A DNA stretch of 46,056 bases from Pseudomonas sp. C1C7 (GTDB lineage: Bacteria > Pseudomonadota > Gammaproteobacteria > Pseudomonadales > Pseudomonadaceae), in the NCBI RefSeq assembly GCF_013359595.1, contig NZ_JABFMP010000047.1, positions 1-46,056 of the forward strand, written 5' to 3'. Under the pieces are notes generated by a model. The model made no database searches and was not told where the DNA came from. It worked only from the letters and a program-made list of their open reading frames with translations. Positions 30,239 to 40,392 of this stretch are shown piece after piece; the stretch's first letter is position 1, and each line of letters opens with the position of its first letter. Position numbers and translations under genes: made by a program.

Positions 30239-31585
30239 TCAGTCTTCTACTTTCGGGATCTTGCGCGGTGCCATGAAGTACATCCAGATCAGTGCGATGA
30301 AGTACATCGCCGGAATCAGGGTGAACAGCACGGTGTAGTTGTTGTTGGTAGCGGTCAGAATGTGGCCGACCAACTGGGTCATGAACATCCCGCCGATCGC
30401 GGCGCACATGCCGCCGAAACCGAACACCGTACTCATCATGTGCTTGGGCGTGTAGTCCATCACCAGGCTCCAGATGTTGGCGGTCCAGGCCTGGTGCGCA
30501 CCGATGGCCAGGGAGATCGCGAACACCGCCACCCACAGGTTGCTCGAGCCGGCCGCGATGATCACGCCGATGATGCAGCAGGCGAACAGCAGCATGGACA
30601 TCAGGCGAGCCTTGATCGGGTTGACGCCGCGGCCGATCAGGAACGAGGACAGGATCCCGCCGCCGACACTGCCGAAGTCGGCGGTGAGGTAGATGATGAT
30701 CAGTGGAATACCCATCTGGGTCACGTTGATGCCCAGGTTGTATTGCTGATTGAGGAACGGTGGCAGCCAGTACAGGTAGAACCAGAACACGGGCGCGGTG
30801 ATCGAGTAGGCGAGAGCGAAGGCCCAGGTGCCGCGCATGCGCAGGATCTTCGAGAAAGGCACGCGGGTCTGTGCAGGTTCGACTTCGTTCTGGATGTAGT
30901 CCAGCTCGGACTGTTTGACCCGTGGGTGATCTTCCGGGTTGTAGTACTTCAGAGCCCACAGCACCAGCCAGATACCGCCCAGTGCCGACATGCAGATGAA
31001 CGCGGCCTGCCAGCCCCAGGCGTGGAGGATCAGCGGCAACAGCATCGGCGTGAACATGGCGCCGACGTTGGTCCCGGCGTTGAAGATACCGGTGGCCACG
31101 GCGCGCTCGCCGGCCGGGAACCACAGGCGCGTGGTCTTCACGCAGGCCGGGTAGTTGGCGGCTTCGGTCAGGCCGAGAATGAAGCGGCAGACCATGAAAC
31201 CGGCCGCCGAGGTGGCCAGGCCGTGGGCACCGGTGGCCAGGCTCCAGAGCAGCACCGCGCAGAAGAACACGCGCTTGACGCCGACCCGGTCGATCAGGCG
31301 GCCTTGCAGCACGAAACCGATGGCGTAGCCGACCTGGAACCAGAAGTTGATGTTGGCGTAGTCCATCGCCGTCCAGCTCATTTCCTTGGCGAGGATGGGC
31401 TGCATGACGCCCAGGGCGGCGCGGTCGATGTAGTTCAGGGTGGTGGCGAAGAACACCAGCGCCAGCATGCCCCAACGGGTCTTGCCGACGGCCATGGCGC
31501 CGCGGATTTTGTCACCGATACCGCCAGTGGCGGCACTCATGGCCGGAGCCATGCGAGAGCTTTGAGTAGGGTTCATCTGGGCCAT
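30239..31585 (-). CDS. MFS transporter, anion:cation symporter family (probable quinate/shikimate importer)
   Basis: About 448 residues with 12 predicted membrane helices. The ACS-family signature after helix 4 (GLTEAANYPACVKTTRLWFP, then ERAVATGIFNAGTNVG) is present, and a hydrophilic central loop (EDHPRVKQSELDYI) separates the two halves. Such permeases import organic acids with H+. Adjacency to quiC, aroE and aroQ, and the PcaR-like site in its promoter, point to quinate, shikimate or a hydroxybenzoate as substrate. The start is uncertain: ATG 31585 or 31576, or a TTG at 31603. Confidence 0.85.
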   Translation of the reverse strand: MAQMNPTQSSRMAPAMSAATGGIGDKIRGAMAVGKTRWGMLALVFFATTLNYIDRAALGVMQPILAKEMSWTAMDYANINFWFQVGYAIGFVLQGRLIDRVGVKRVFFCAVLLWSLATGAHGLATSAAGFMVCRFILGLTEAANYPACVKTTRLWFPAGERAVATGIFNAGTNVGAMFTPMLLPLILHAWGWQAAFICMSALGGIWLVLWALKYYNPEDHPRVKQSELDYIQNEVEPAQTRVPFSKILRMRGTWAFALAYSITAPVFWFYLYWLPPFLNQQYNLGINVTQMGIPLIIIYLTADFGSVGGGILSSFLIGRGVNPIKARLMSMLLFACCIIGVIIAAGSSNLWVAVFAISLAIGAHQAWTANIWSLVMDYTPKHMMSTVFGFGGMCAAIGGMFMTQLVGHILTATNNNYTVLFTLIPAMYFIALIWMYFMAPRKIPKVED

Positions 31586-31689
31586 CCGTTCAATGACTGA
31601 CAAGCGAAGCTCGTCTGGACTTCATGGGCGCGTGATCAGTCGAGGGCAACGGGCGCGGGACTGATCGGCTGGGTTCGTCGACTGACGGG

Positions 31690-31797
31690 TTATTCAGCGA
31701 GCGGCACGGCGATGCCAGCGGTGCGCAGGATTCGGATGGACGCCAGGCAGGGCGTAATGACGGTAGCTGGAGCGAGCAGGGCGTTGAATGAGCACAT
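31690..31797 (-). CDS. Candidate 35-residue leader ORF upstream of the MFS gene
   Basis: An open frame starting MCSFNALLAPATVITPCLAS and ending AVPLAE, with G/C-biased third positions like real genes here. No strong SD is visible (GGTAAAAG about 10 bases upstream). It would be the first ORF on the MFS transcript, between the predicted TTGACG promoter and the permease. It may be a leader peptide or chance. The rest of the 600-bp gap holds the operator and REP listed separately. Confidence 0.3.
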   Translation of the reverse strand: MCSFNALLAPATVITPCLASIRILRTAGIAVPLAE

Positions 31798-31913
31798 GAG
31801 CTTTTACCCGTTTTTTGAAATTTTTATGTGGTGTTCTGGGTCTGTTTACCTGAGACCAGCGGTTCGTGGACCGGCCTCAATGTGGTGTTGATGTTGCGCA
31901 GTGAACAAAAAAT

Positions 31914-31953
31914 CGTCAATTCGCCAAAGGCCATTTTGTTCGATAATCGAACA
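31914..31953 (-). promoter_or_regulatory. PcaR-like 17-bp operator and -35 element upstream of the MFS gene
   Basis: TGTTCGATAATCGAACA at 31937-31953 is a perfect dyad (6-bp arms, 5-bp spacer). Its core GTTCGATAATCGAAC differs by one base from the PcaR site GTTCGATAATCGCAC described in front of P. putida pcaIJ. On the minus strand a TTGACG -35-like hexamer follows 17 bp downstream (31914-31919), with a weak CAACAT -10. A matching site lies upstream of aroQ. The local TetR regulator is another candidate binder. quiC, on the other strand, starts 236 bp away. Confidence 0.6.
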
Positions 31954-32033
31954 CAAAACTAACCGGGTAGTACACTTTAAATTGCTGTGTTCGTTTATGG
32001 GGCCAATAATTCATCCAGGCGTAACGCTTTCCC

Positions 32034-32130
32034 TGTAGGAGCTGCCGAAGGCTGCGATCTTTTGATCTTGATTTGGATTTTGATTTTTAAAAGCAAGATC
32101 AAAAGATCGCAGCCTTCGGCAGCTCCTGCA
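32034..32130. repeat. REP-type inverted repeat upstream of quiC
   Basis: The arm at 32034-32070 (TGTAGGAGCTGCCGAAGGCT...) is the near-perfect inverse of 32094-32130 (37 bp, one mismatch). It belongs to the same family as 2974-3060. It lies in the 5' region of quiC, 58 bp before the start codon, so it could form a strong hairpin in the quiC leader if transcription starts near the operator. Confidence 0.88.
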
Positions 32131-32188
32131 TGAAGCATCAGCGTGCAATGCCCCTTACAAGATTCCCTCCACCACCGGGAGCCGAAAC

Positions 32189-34090
<1,902 letters not shown>

Positions 34091-34192
34091 GAAAATCGTA
34101 AATCGATTCGACAAACCGCTGCCGCACGGCTTCCTTCACCGTGCGGCGCGGCTCATAATCGCCAGCTTGTGCATGATGGCCGTGAGCCCGCA

Positions 34193-34870
34193 ATGACAAT
34201 GACTTCAGACCTCTCCGCAGCCCCCGGGCAACCCGTTGCCGAACCGCGCAAGAGTCGCAAGAACAACCCGGAAAAAACCCGCGAGAACATCCTGCAGGAG
34301 GCGATCGTCGAGTTCGTCCAGCAGGGCCTGTCCGGCGCCCGCGTCGATGCCATCGCCGAGCGTATCCACACCTCCAAACGCATGATCTATTACTACTTCG
34401 GCAGTAAGGAGCAGCTCTACGTCGAGGTTCTGGAAAAGCTCTACGGCGATATCCGCAGCACCGAAAACCGCCTGCACCTGGCTGAACTGGCACCGGTGGA
34501 TGCGATTCGGCGGTTGGTGGAATTCACCTTCGATCACCATGATCGCAATGTCGATTTCGTGCGGATCGTCAGCATCGAGAACATTCACAACGCCGAGTAT
34601 GTGAAGCAGTCCGATGCCATCAAGGCGATGAACAACACCATCCTCGATTCACTGGGCGAGATCCTGCGTCGCGGTGCCGAGCTGGGCGTGTTCCGCAGTG
34701 GTCTTGATCCGTTGGACGTGCATTTGCTGATCAGTTCGTTCTGCTTCTATCGCGTGTCGAACCGTCATACCTTCGGCGAGATTTTTCAGATCGACCTGCC
34801 GGACGAAGCGATCAAGCAGCGTCATCGCGAGATGATTTGCGAGTCGGTGCTGCGCTACCTGCAAGTGTGA
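34193..34870 (+). CDS. TetR-family transcriptional regulator
   Basis: 225 residues from ATG 34193; a GTG at 34169 and an ATG at 34199 are alternatives. A disordered, basic N-terminal leader (PRKSRKNNPEKT) precedes a TetR helix-turn-helix (RENILQEAIVEFVQQGLSGARVDAIAERIHTSKRMIYYYFGSKEQLY split across residues about 30-75) and a TetR_C-type domain. It lies between quiC and the aroE-aroQ pair, so it is the local candidate regulator of quinate use. Its ligand would be expected to be a pathway intermediate. A strong terminator follows the stop. Confidence 0.88.
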   Translation: MTMTSDLSAAPGQPVAEPRKSRKNNPEKTRENILQEAIVEFVQQGLSGARVDAIAERIHTSKRMIYYYFGSKEQLYVEVLEKLYGDIRSTENRLHLAELAPVDAIRRLVEFTFDHHDRNVDFVRIVSIENIHNAEYVKQSDAIKAMNNTILDSLGEILRRGAELGVFRSGLDPLDVHLLISSFCFYRVSNRHTFGEIFQIDLPDEAIKQRHREMICESVLRYLQV

Positions 34871-34873
34871 GGG

Positions 34874-34904
34874 GATCGCAGCCTGTTGCAGGCTGCGATC
34901 TTTT
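34874..34904 (+). terminator. Intrinsic terminator of the quiC-tetR transcript
   Basis: GATCGCAGCCTG (34874-34885) pairs with CAGGCTGCGATC (34889-34900) around a TTG loop, followed by TTTTGCTTTT. It ends the plus-strand unit just before the convergent aroE stop. The opposite strand lacks a T-tract. Confidence 0.9.
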
Positions 34905-34909
34905 GCTTT

Positions 34910-35764
34910 TCAGCCATTCATGCTCTGAAAATGCGCCAGCATTCGCTGCGCATCCGGCACCACGCCGCTGAACAATTCAAACGCCTTCACCGCCTGGAAC
35001 ACCGCCATGTTGCCGCCATCGAGCGTGCGGCAACCGAGGGCGCGGGCGTTGCGCAGCAGTTCGGTTTCCAGCGGGAAATAGACAATCTCCGCCACCCACA
35101 ACTCGGCACGCAGCAGCTCCGCCGGCACCGGCATGCCCGGCAGTTTTTTCATGCCCATGGGCGTGGTGTTCACCAGACCGTCGGCTTCGCTCAAGGTGCC
35201 CGCCAGGTCATGGCCGGACACCGCGCGGCCCTCGCCGAAATGCTGGTTTAGGTTGTCGGCCAGGCTCTGGGCGCGGCTCGTGTCCACATCGAAAATGCTC
35301 AGTTGCTGCACGCCTTCGCTCAGTAGCGCGTGAGCCACCGCTGCGCCTGCGCCGCCGGCACCCATCTGCACCACGCGTTCGACGGCAACGCCTTTCAGGC
35401 CCCGACGAAAGCCTTCGGCAAAGCCCAGGCAATCGGTGTTGTGGCCGATGCGTTTGCCGTCCTTGAGAACCACAGTGTTGACCGCGCCGATGCCCCGGGC
35501 TTCGGGCGACAGTTCATCCAGCAGCGGGATGATCGCCTGCTTGCACGGGAAGGTGATGTTCAGACCGGTGAAGTTCATGCGCTCGGCGGCGGTCAGCAGG
35601 TCGGGCAGGGCGTTGTTGTCCAGTTGCAACTGATCGAGGTCGATCAGGCGATAGAGGTAACGCAAGCCCTGGGCATCGCCTTCATGCTCGTGCAGCGAGG
35701 GAGTACGGGAGGCCTGGATGCCGGCGCCGATCAGTCCGGCCAATACGCTTTGATTCTGGTTCAT
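34910..35764 (-). CDS. Shikimate/quinate dehydrogenase, AroE/RifI2-like
   Basis: 284 residues from ATG 35764 (AAAGGG upstream). Substrate-binding and catalytic residues of the AroE fold are present: SRTPSLHE, K75 in NITFPCKQ, D111 in GHNTDCLGF. The NAD(P) Rossmann motif is MGAGGAGAAVAHAL, and VNTTPMGM and GGNMAVFQAVKAFE are conserved. Because the neighbours are catabolic, it is more likely a RifI2/YdiB-type paralogue oxidising shikimate or quinate than the biosynthetic AroE. Together with AroQ and QuiC it feeds protocatechuate formation. A GTG at 35773 would overlap the aroQ stop. Confidence 0.85.
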   Translation of the reverse strand: MNQNQSVLAGLIGAGIQASRTPSLHEHEGDAQGLRYLYRLIDLDQLQLDNNALPDLLTAAERMNFTGLNITFPCKQAIIPLLDELSPEARGIGAVNTVVLKDGKRIGHNTDCLGFAEGFRRGLKGVAVERVVQMGAGGAGAAVAHALLSEGVQQLSIFDVDTSRAQSLADNLNQHFGEGRAVSGHDLAGTLSEADGLVNTTPMGMKKLPGMPVPAELLRAELWVAEIVYFPLETELLRNARALGCRTLDGGNMAVFQAVKAFELFSGVVPDAQRMLAHFQSMNG

Positions 35765-35769
35765 GACGT

Positions 35770-36210
35770 TCACCCTTTCAGACGCTGGCTGAAATGCTCC
35801 AGCGCCAGGCGATAACCGTGGCTGCCGAACCCGGCCATGACCGCAATGGCAATGGCGGACACGAAGGAATGATGGCGGAACGGCTCACGGGCGTGGACGT
35901 TGGACAGGTGGACTTCGATCACCGGCAATTCGCTGGCAACCAGCGCATCGCGGATCGCCACCGAGGTGTGGGTCCAGGCCGCCGGATTGATCACGATCCC
36001 GGCGCAACGGCCGCGGGCTGCGTGAATCCAGTCGATCATTTCGCCTTCATGGTTGGTCTGGCGAAACTCCACCGCCAGCCCGAACTCTTCAGCGGTGCGC
36101 CCGCACAGGTTTGAAATATCGGCCAGGGTTTCGTAGCCGTAATTCGCCGGTTCACGGGTACCGAGCATGTTCAGATTGGGGCCGTTGAGCACCAGAATGA
36201 TGGGGGACAT
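35770..36210 (-). CDS. aroQ: Type II 3-dehydroquinate dehydratase
   Basis: 146 residues from ATG 36210 with GGAG 8 bases upstream. The type II fingerprint NGPNLNMLGTREP (9-21) is followed by ANYGYETLADI (the catalytic Tyr region), INPAAWTHTSVAIRDAL (Asn/His substrate-binding block) and EVHLSNVHAREPFRHHS. It forms a dodecamer and interconverts 3-dehydroquinate and 3-dehydroshikimate. Catabolic duty is suggested by the operon with the dehydrogenase (gene gap about 5 bp) and by the quiC locus. An operator dyad and TTGACC element lie upstream. Confidence 0.93.
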   Translation of the reverse strand: MSPIILVLNGPNLNMLGTREPANYGYETLADISNLCGRTAEEFGLAVEFRQTNHEGEMIDWIHAARGRCAGIVINPAAWTHTSVAIRDALVASELPVIEVHLSNVHAREPFRHHSFVSAIAIAVMAGFGSHGYRLALEHFSQRLKG

Positions 36211-36290
36211 CGAGGTTTCTCCACTTATTATTTTTGGCATTTGGCCAGGAATAAAGCCTGTGGAGATAAATTGTACTAGATGGTTAATTT

Positions 36291-36340
36291 GGTCAATTGA
36301 AGAGGTGGTCAGTCGGCTGTTTGTGTTCGGTGATCGAACA
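36291..36340 (-). promoter_or_regulatory. Operator and promoter of aroQ-aroE
   Basis: TGTTCGGTGATCGAACA at 36324-36340 is the second 17-bp dyad of the locus (arms identical to 31937-31953). On the minus strand TTGACC lies 27 bp downstream (36291-36296), followed after 15 bp by TACAAT, a strong -10. The operator-to--35 distance is 10 bp longer than at the MFS promoter, one helical turn, so the protein would sit on the same face of DNA. Confidence 0.6.
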
Positions 36341-36362
36341 AAGACAGAGTCTGCACCGATCC

Positions 36363-36495
36363 TGTAGCAGCTGGCGAAGCCTGCGTCCGGCTGCGCAGCA
36401 GTCGCAAAACCTGAGAACCCTATTTACCTGAAACAACGCGCTGGCTGATATCACGACTGCTGCGCAGCCGGACGCAGGCTTCGCCAGCTGCTACA
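36363..36495. repeat. Perfect 42-bp inverted repeat
   Basis: The arm 36363-36404 (TGTAGCAGCTGGCGAAGCCT...) is the exact inverse complement of 36454-36495, separated by 49 bp. It belongs to a REP variant different from the others in the window. It lies between aroQ (minus) and the next LysR gene (minus), 13 bp past the LysR stop. Confidence 0.9.
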
Positions 36496-36507
36496 TGGAT
36501 CGTCGCT

Positions 36508-37419
36508 TTAGCGTGGTAGATGCTCAACCAGAAAATCAATGAACGCCCGCAATCTCAACGGCATATGCCGACTCTGCGGATAGAGCAGGGTAAACGGCCG
36601 CGAACGCCCGGCATAAGGTTTGAGCACCTCCACCAACGAGCCATCCGCCAACTCCTTCTCCACGATAAACCGATACGTCTGAAACAATCCCGCCCCGTGC
36701 TTCGCCAGCGTCACGCCGCCCAAAACGTCATCGGAGCAGACGAAATTGCCTTCCGCCAGGATCTCCCGCTCCACGCCGTCTTCATTGAACAACCAGGCAA
36801 TGCGCCGACCGCTGCTGGGCAATTCGTACTGAATGCATTCGTGCTGCTGCAAATCGTCGAGGGTCTGCGGCGTTCCGGCCTGCTTGAGGTACTCGGGGCT
36901 GGCGATCATCACCAGCGCGGCGTCCTCCAGTGGCCGGGCGATCAGGCCCGAGTCCGGAATCGCCCGCACGCGAATCGCCATGTCATAGCCTTCGCCGACG
37001 AAATCGATGTTGCGGTTGCTGATGTGCGACTCGACCTTCACCGCCGGAAAACGCGCACGAAAGGCCGGCATCAACGGCAGGATCCGGTGATGGGCATAGG
37101 TGGTCGGAATACTGATGCGCAGGGTGCCGGACGGTACCTGCTGCTGACCCATGACTTCACGCTGGGCTTCCACCAGTTGCGCCAGGGCCTGGCGACATTC
37201 CTCGTAGTAGCGCCGGCCACTGTCGGTCAGCTTCACGCTGCGGGTAGTGCGCGCAAACAGCCGCACACCCAGACGCTCCTCCATGCGCGACACCGATCGG
37301 CTCACCGCCGCAGGCGTCACCCCGGCCACCAGCGCCGCCGCAGTGAAGCTGCCAGCCTCGGCGGCCAGGCAGAACAGCTCGATGCTGCCCAATTGAAGAT
37401 CGTCGAATTGTCGCTGCAT
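36508..37419 (-). CDS. LysR-family transcriptional regulator
   Basis: 303 residues. The N-terminal helix-turn-helix reads GSIELFCLAAEAGSFTAAAL and VTPAAVSRSVSRMEERLGV (CrgA/DsdC-like subgroup), followed by a type-2 periplasmic-binding-like effector domain (TLRISIPTTYAHHRILP; FVGEGYDMAIRV). It is divergent from a small tautomerase gene, which it probably controls; the spacer has a TTACAC/GTGTAA dyad. It ends close to the 42-bp inverted repeat. The inducer is unknown. Confidence 0.88.
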   Translation of the reverse strand: MQRQFDDLQLGSIELFCLAAEAGSFTAAALVAGVTPAAVSRSVSRMEERLGVRLFARTTRSVKLTDSGRRYYEECRQALAQLVEAQREVMGQQQVPSGTLRISIPTTYAHHRILPLMPAFRARFPAVKVESHISNRNIDFVGEGYDMAIRVRAIPDSGLIARPLEDAALVMIASPEYLKQAGTPQTLDDLQQHECIQYELPSSGRRIAWLFNEDGVEREILAEGNFVCSDDVLGGVTLAKHGAGLFQTYRFIVEKELADGSLVEVLKPYAGRSRPFTLLYPQSRHMPLRLRAFIDFLVEHLPR

Positions 37420-37425
37420 GATTGA

Positions 37426-37454
37426 TTACACCAGGGATCAAATGAAGTGTGTAA
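37426..37454. promoter_or_regulatory. Candidate LysR site in the divergent spacer
   Basis: TTACAC (37426-37431) is inverted relative to GTGTAA (37449-37454), 17 bp apart. It lies just upstream of the LysR start and about 80 bp before the tautomerase start. Typical placement for autoregulation, but the dyad is short. Confidence 0.35.
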
Positions 37455-37532
37455 CGCAGTATTTATCAGAAGCCCTCGCGCGGATACAGTGAACCGTCAG
37501 CCTTTCTCAACCAGCCGAGCAGGAGAAGCAGC

Positions 37533-37739
37533 ATGCCTTTCGTCAGCGTACGTATCACCCGTGACGGCGTCACCCGCGAACAGAAAGCCCAGGTCATCGC
37601 CGAAATCACCGAAACCCTGCAACGCGTCCTGGGCAAGCCCCCGGAACTGACCCACATCGTGATCGAGGAAATCGACACCGATAACTGGGGCTACAAAGGC
37701 ATTACCACGACTGAGTATCGAAAGAATCTGCCGGGGTGA
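37533..37739 (+). CDS. 4-oxalocrotonate tautomerase-family protein
   Basis: 68 residues, the normal length of 4-OT subunits. After removal of Met the N-terminal residue is Pro, the general base of this family (MPFVSVRITRDGVTREQK). The block PPELTHIVIEEIDTDNWGYKG includes the usual Glu/Asp and aromatic positions. It catalyses keto-enol shifts in aromatic-ring degradation or dehalogenation. AGGAGAAG precedes the ATG. It is probably controlled by the divergent LysR gene and ends at a bidirectional terminator. Confidence 0.88.
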   Translation: MPFVSVRITRDGVTREQKAQVIAEITETLQRVLGKPPELTHIVIEEIDTDNWGYKGITTTEYRKNLPG

Positions 37740-37752
37740 ATTGCTCGGGCAC

Positions 37753-37781
37753 AAAAAAGCCGTCTATCAAGACGGCTTTTT
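37753..37781. terminator. Bidirectional intrinsic terminator
   Basis: AAAAAAGCCGTCT (37753-37765) and AGACGGCTTTTT (37770-37781) form a hairpin with an ATCA loop, with T-tracts on both strands. It terminates the tautomerase gene on plus and trmA on minus. Confidence 0.92.
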
Positions 37782-37800
37782 CGCATCTGGCGGGCCGCAA

Positions 37801-38880
37801 TCACCGTCGGGTCAGCAACACCCCGGACTCCATGTGATGGGTCCACGGGAACTGGTCGAACATCGCGCATTGGGTGATGCGGTGGGTGTCGTGCAGTTGG
37901 GCGATGTTGGCCGCCAGGGTTTGCGGGTTGCAGGAGATGTAGAGAATGTTGTCGAAGCGCCGGGTCAGTTCGCAGGTGTCCGGGTCCATGCCGGCGCGGG
38001 GCGGGTCGACGAAGACGCTGCCGAATTCGTAGCTTTTCAGGTCGATGCCGTGCAGGCGGCGGAATGGCCGCACTTCGTTCAGCGCTTCAGTCAGTTCTTC
38101 GGCGGACAGGCGCACCAGCGTGACGTTATCCACAGCGTTTTCGCTGAGGTTGCTCAGCGCCGCGTTGACCGAGGTCTTGCTGATTTCGGTCGCCAGGACT
38201 TTGCGCACGCGGGTGGCCAGCGGCAGGGTGAAGTTGCCGTTGCCGCAATACAGCTCCAGCAGGTCATCGCTGCGGTCGCCGAGGGCTTCGTACGCCCAGT
38301 TGAGCATCTTCTGGTTCACCGTGCCGTTGGGCTGGGTAAACGCGCCTTCCGGCTGGCGGTAGCTGAAGGTGCGACCGCCGACTTCGAGTTTTTCCACCAC
38401 GTAATCGTGGCCGATGACTTCGCGTTTACCCTTCGAGCGGCCGATGATGCTGACGCCCAGATCGGCCGCCAGTTTCGTGGCCGCCGCGTGCCAGTGCTCG
38501 TCCAGCGGGCGGTGATAGCACAGGGTGATCATCGCATCGCCGGCCAGGGTGGTCAGGAACTCCACCTGGAACAGCTTGTGGCTCAGGGCCGAGCTGGCCT
38601 GCCATGCCGCCTTGAGCTGCGGCATCAACTGGTTGATGCGCAGGCTGGCGATCGGGAACTCTTCGATCAGGATCGGCGTGCGTTTGTCTTCCTGGGAAAA
38701 CATCGCGTAATGGCGCTCGCCGGCTTCGCGCCACAGGCGGAACTCGGCGCGCAGGCGGAAGTTTTGCAGCGGCGAATCGAAGACGACCGGCTCCGGGGCA
38801 TCGAAAGGGGCCAGCAGGTCACGCAGACGCGCGACCTTATCTTCGAGCTGGACGGCGTAGGCCTGGGAATCAAAAGTCAT
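37801..38880 (-). CDS. trmA: tRNA (uracil-5-)-methyltransferase
   Basis: 359 residues. SAM-dependent RNA methyltransferase motifs are visible: LELYCGNGNFTLPLA (SAM binding), FVDPPRAGMD and the catalytic Cys in ILYISCNPQTLA. It makes ribothymidine at position 54 of tRNA. The ATG at 38880 overlaps the stop of the upstream permease gene (ATGA). A TTG at 38892 could extend it by four residues. The translational coupling to a nucleobase permease is a conserved Pseudomonas arrangement as far as I recall. A perfect DnaA-box 9-mer is at 38126-38134. Confidence 0.93.
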   Translation of the reverse strand: MTFDSQAYAVQLEDKVARLRDLLAPFDAPEPVVFDSPLQNFRLRAEFRLWREAGERHYAMFSQEDKRTPILIEEFPIASLRINQLMPQLKAAWQASSALSHKLFQVEFLTTLAGDAMITLCYHRPLDEHWHAAATKLAADLGVSIIGRSKGKREVIGHDYVVEKLEVGGRTFSYRQPEGAFTQPNGTVNQKMLNWAYEALGDRSDDLLELYCGNGNFTLPLATRVRKVLATEISKTSVNAALSNLSENAVDNVTLVRLSAEELTEALNEVRPFRRLHGIDLKSYEFGSVFVDPPRAGMDPDTCELTRRFDNILYISCNPQTLAANIAQLHDTHRITQCAMFDQFPWTHHMESGVLLTRR

Positions 38881-40172
38881 GCGTTGAACCAACCGAGCTT
38901 GATCACGAACAGAATCGACAGAATCACCAGCGCCGGGTTCAGCTCACGACCGCGACCGGACATCAGTTTGATGGCGGTCCAGGCAATGAAGCCGAAGGCG
39001 ATGCCGTTGGCGATGGAATAAGTGAATGGCATGGCCAGGGCGGTAATCACCACCGGGGCGGCCACGGTGATGTCGTCCCAGTCTATTTCCGCCAGGCCAG
39101 ATGTCATCAGCACGGCGACGAACAGCAGCGCCGGTGCGGTGGCGAACGCCGGAACGCTGCCGGCCAGTGGCGAGAAGAACAGCGCCAGCAGGAACAGGAT
39201 GGCGACGACGATAGCCGTCAGACCGGTGCGGCCGCCGGCGCTCACGCCCGCGGCGGATTCGATGTAGCTGGTGGTGGTCGAGGTGCCCAGCAGGGAACCG
39301 GCCATTGCCGCCGTACTGTCGGCGATCAGGGCGCGGCCCATTTTCGGCATGTGGCCGTCCTTGCGCATCAGGCCGGCGCGCTTGGCGACGCCGATCAGGG
39401 TGCCGGAGTTGTCGAACAGGTCGACGAACAGGAAGGCGAAGATCACGCTGACCAGACCAATGTCCAGCGCGCCCTTGATGTCCAGTTGCAGGAAGGTCGG
39501 TGCCAGCGAAGGTGGCATCGATACCACGCCACCGAACGGGGTGAAGCCCATCACGATGGAGACGATGGTCACCACCAGAATGCCGATCAGCACTGCACCG
39601 CGCACGGCCAGCGCTTCCAGGGCGACGATCAGGGCAAAACCGAGGGTCGCGAGGATCGGTGCCGGTTGTTTCAGATCGCCCAGGCCGACCATGGTCGCCG
39701 GGTTGCTGACAACGATGCCGGCGTTGTGCAGGGCGATCAGGGCCAGGAACAGACCGATACCGGCGGCAATCGCCGAACGCAGCGGCAGCGGGATGCTGTT
39801 GATGATCCATTCACGGATGCGGAAGATCGACAGCAGGAAGAAGCACACTGCCGAGATGAACACCGCACCCAGCGCCACTTGCCAGGTGTGGCCCATGTGC
39901 AGGACCACGGTGTAGGTAAAGAAGGCGTTCAGGCCCATGCCCGGTGCCAGGGCGATCGGGTAGTTGGCGATCAGACCCATCACCGTGGAGCCGATGGCGG
40001 CTGCCAGGCAGGTCGCGACGAAGACGGCGCCCTTGTCCATGCCGGTTTCGCCGAGGATGCTCGGGTTGACGAACAGAATGTAGGCCATGGCCAAAAAGGT
40101 CGTGACGCCTGCGAGAATCTCGGTGCGTACGTTGGTGTTGTGTGCCTTGAGTTGAAACAGCCTTTCCAGCAT
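38877..40172 (-). CDS. NCS2-family purine permease (adenine/guanine/hypoxanthine, GhxP/AdeP-like)
   Basis: 431 residues with about 12-14 membrane segments. The start FQLKAHNTNVRTEILAGVTT is the hallmark of the AzgA/GhxP branch of NCS2. The blocks FVATCLAAAIGSTVMGL and GTSTTTSYIESAAGVSAGG hold the conserved Gln/Glu-type substrate-binding region of this family. It imports purine bases with H+. It is co-translated with trmA downstream. It lies divergent to the DUF4879-like gene. Confidence 0.9.
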   Translation of the reverse strand: MLERLFQLKAHNTNVRTEILAGVTTFLAMAYILFVNPSILGETGMDKGAVFVATCLAAAIGSTVMGLIANYPIALAPGMGLNAFFTYTVVLHMGHTWQVALGAVFISAVCFFLLSIFRIREWIINSIPLPLRSAIAAGIGLFLALIALHNAGIVVSNPATMVGLGDLKQPAPILATLGFALIVALEALAVRGAVLIGILVVTIVSIVMGFTPFGGVVSMPPSLAPTFLQLDIKGALDIGLVSVIFAFLFVDLFDNSGTLIGVAKRAGLMRKDGHMPKMGRALIADSTAAMAGSLLGTSTTTSYIESAAGVSAGGRTGLTAIVVAILFLLALFFSPLAGSVPAFATAPALLFVAVLMTSGLAEIDWDDITVAAPVVITALAMPFTYSIANGIAFGFIAWTAIKLMSGRGRELNPALVILSILFVIKLGWFNA

Positions 40173-40392
40173 GCCTGCTCCCCGTGGCGCGCCCGGCGCC
40201 GTGAATGTATCGATCTCAACAGCAAAGCACAGACCGGTGTAGGCGCCTGGGATTTTTCTGTGGGTCGGAAAAAGCCGCGCATCATACCAGTCGCGTGGGG
40301 TTATGGCTGCTTATGGTAGTGATCGTCGTCGATGTTTTGCGTTTTGCCCGAGTCAGCCATACTGCGCGCCTGTTCTCGGGGGTGTGTACTTC

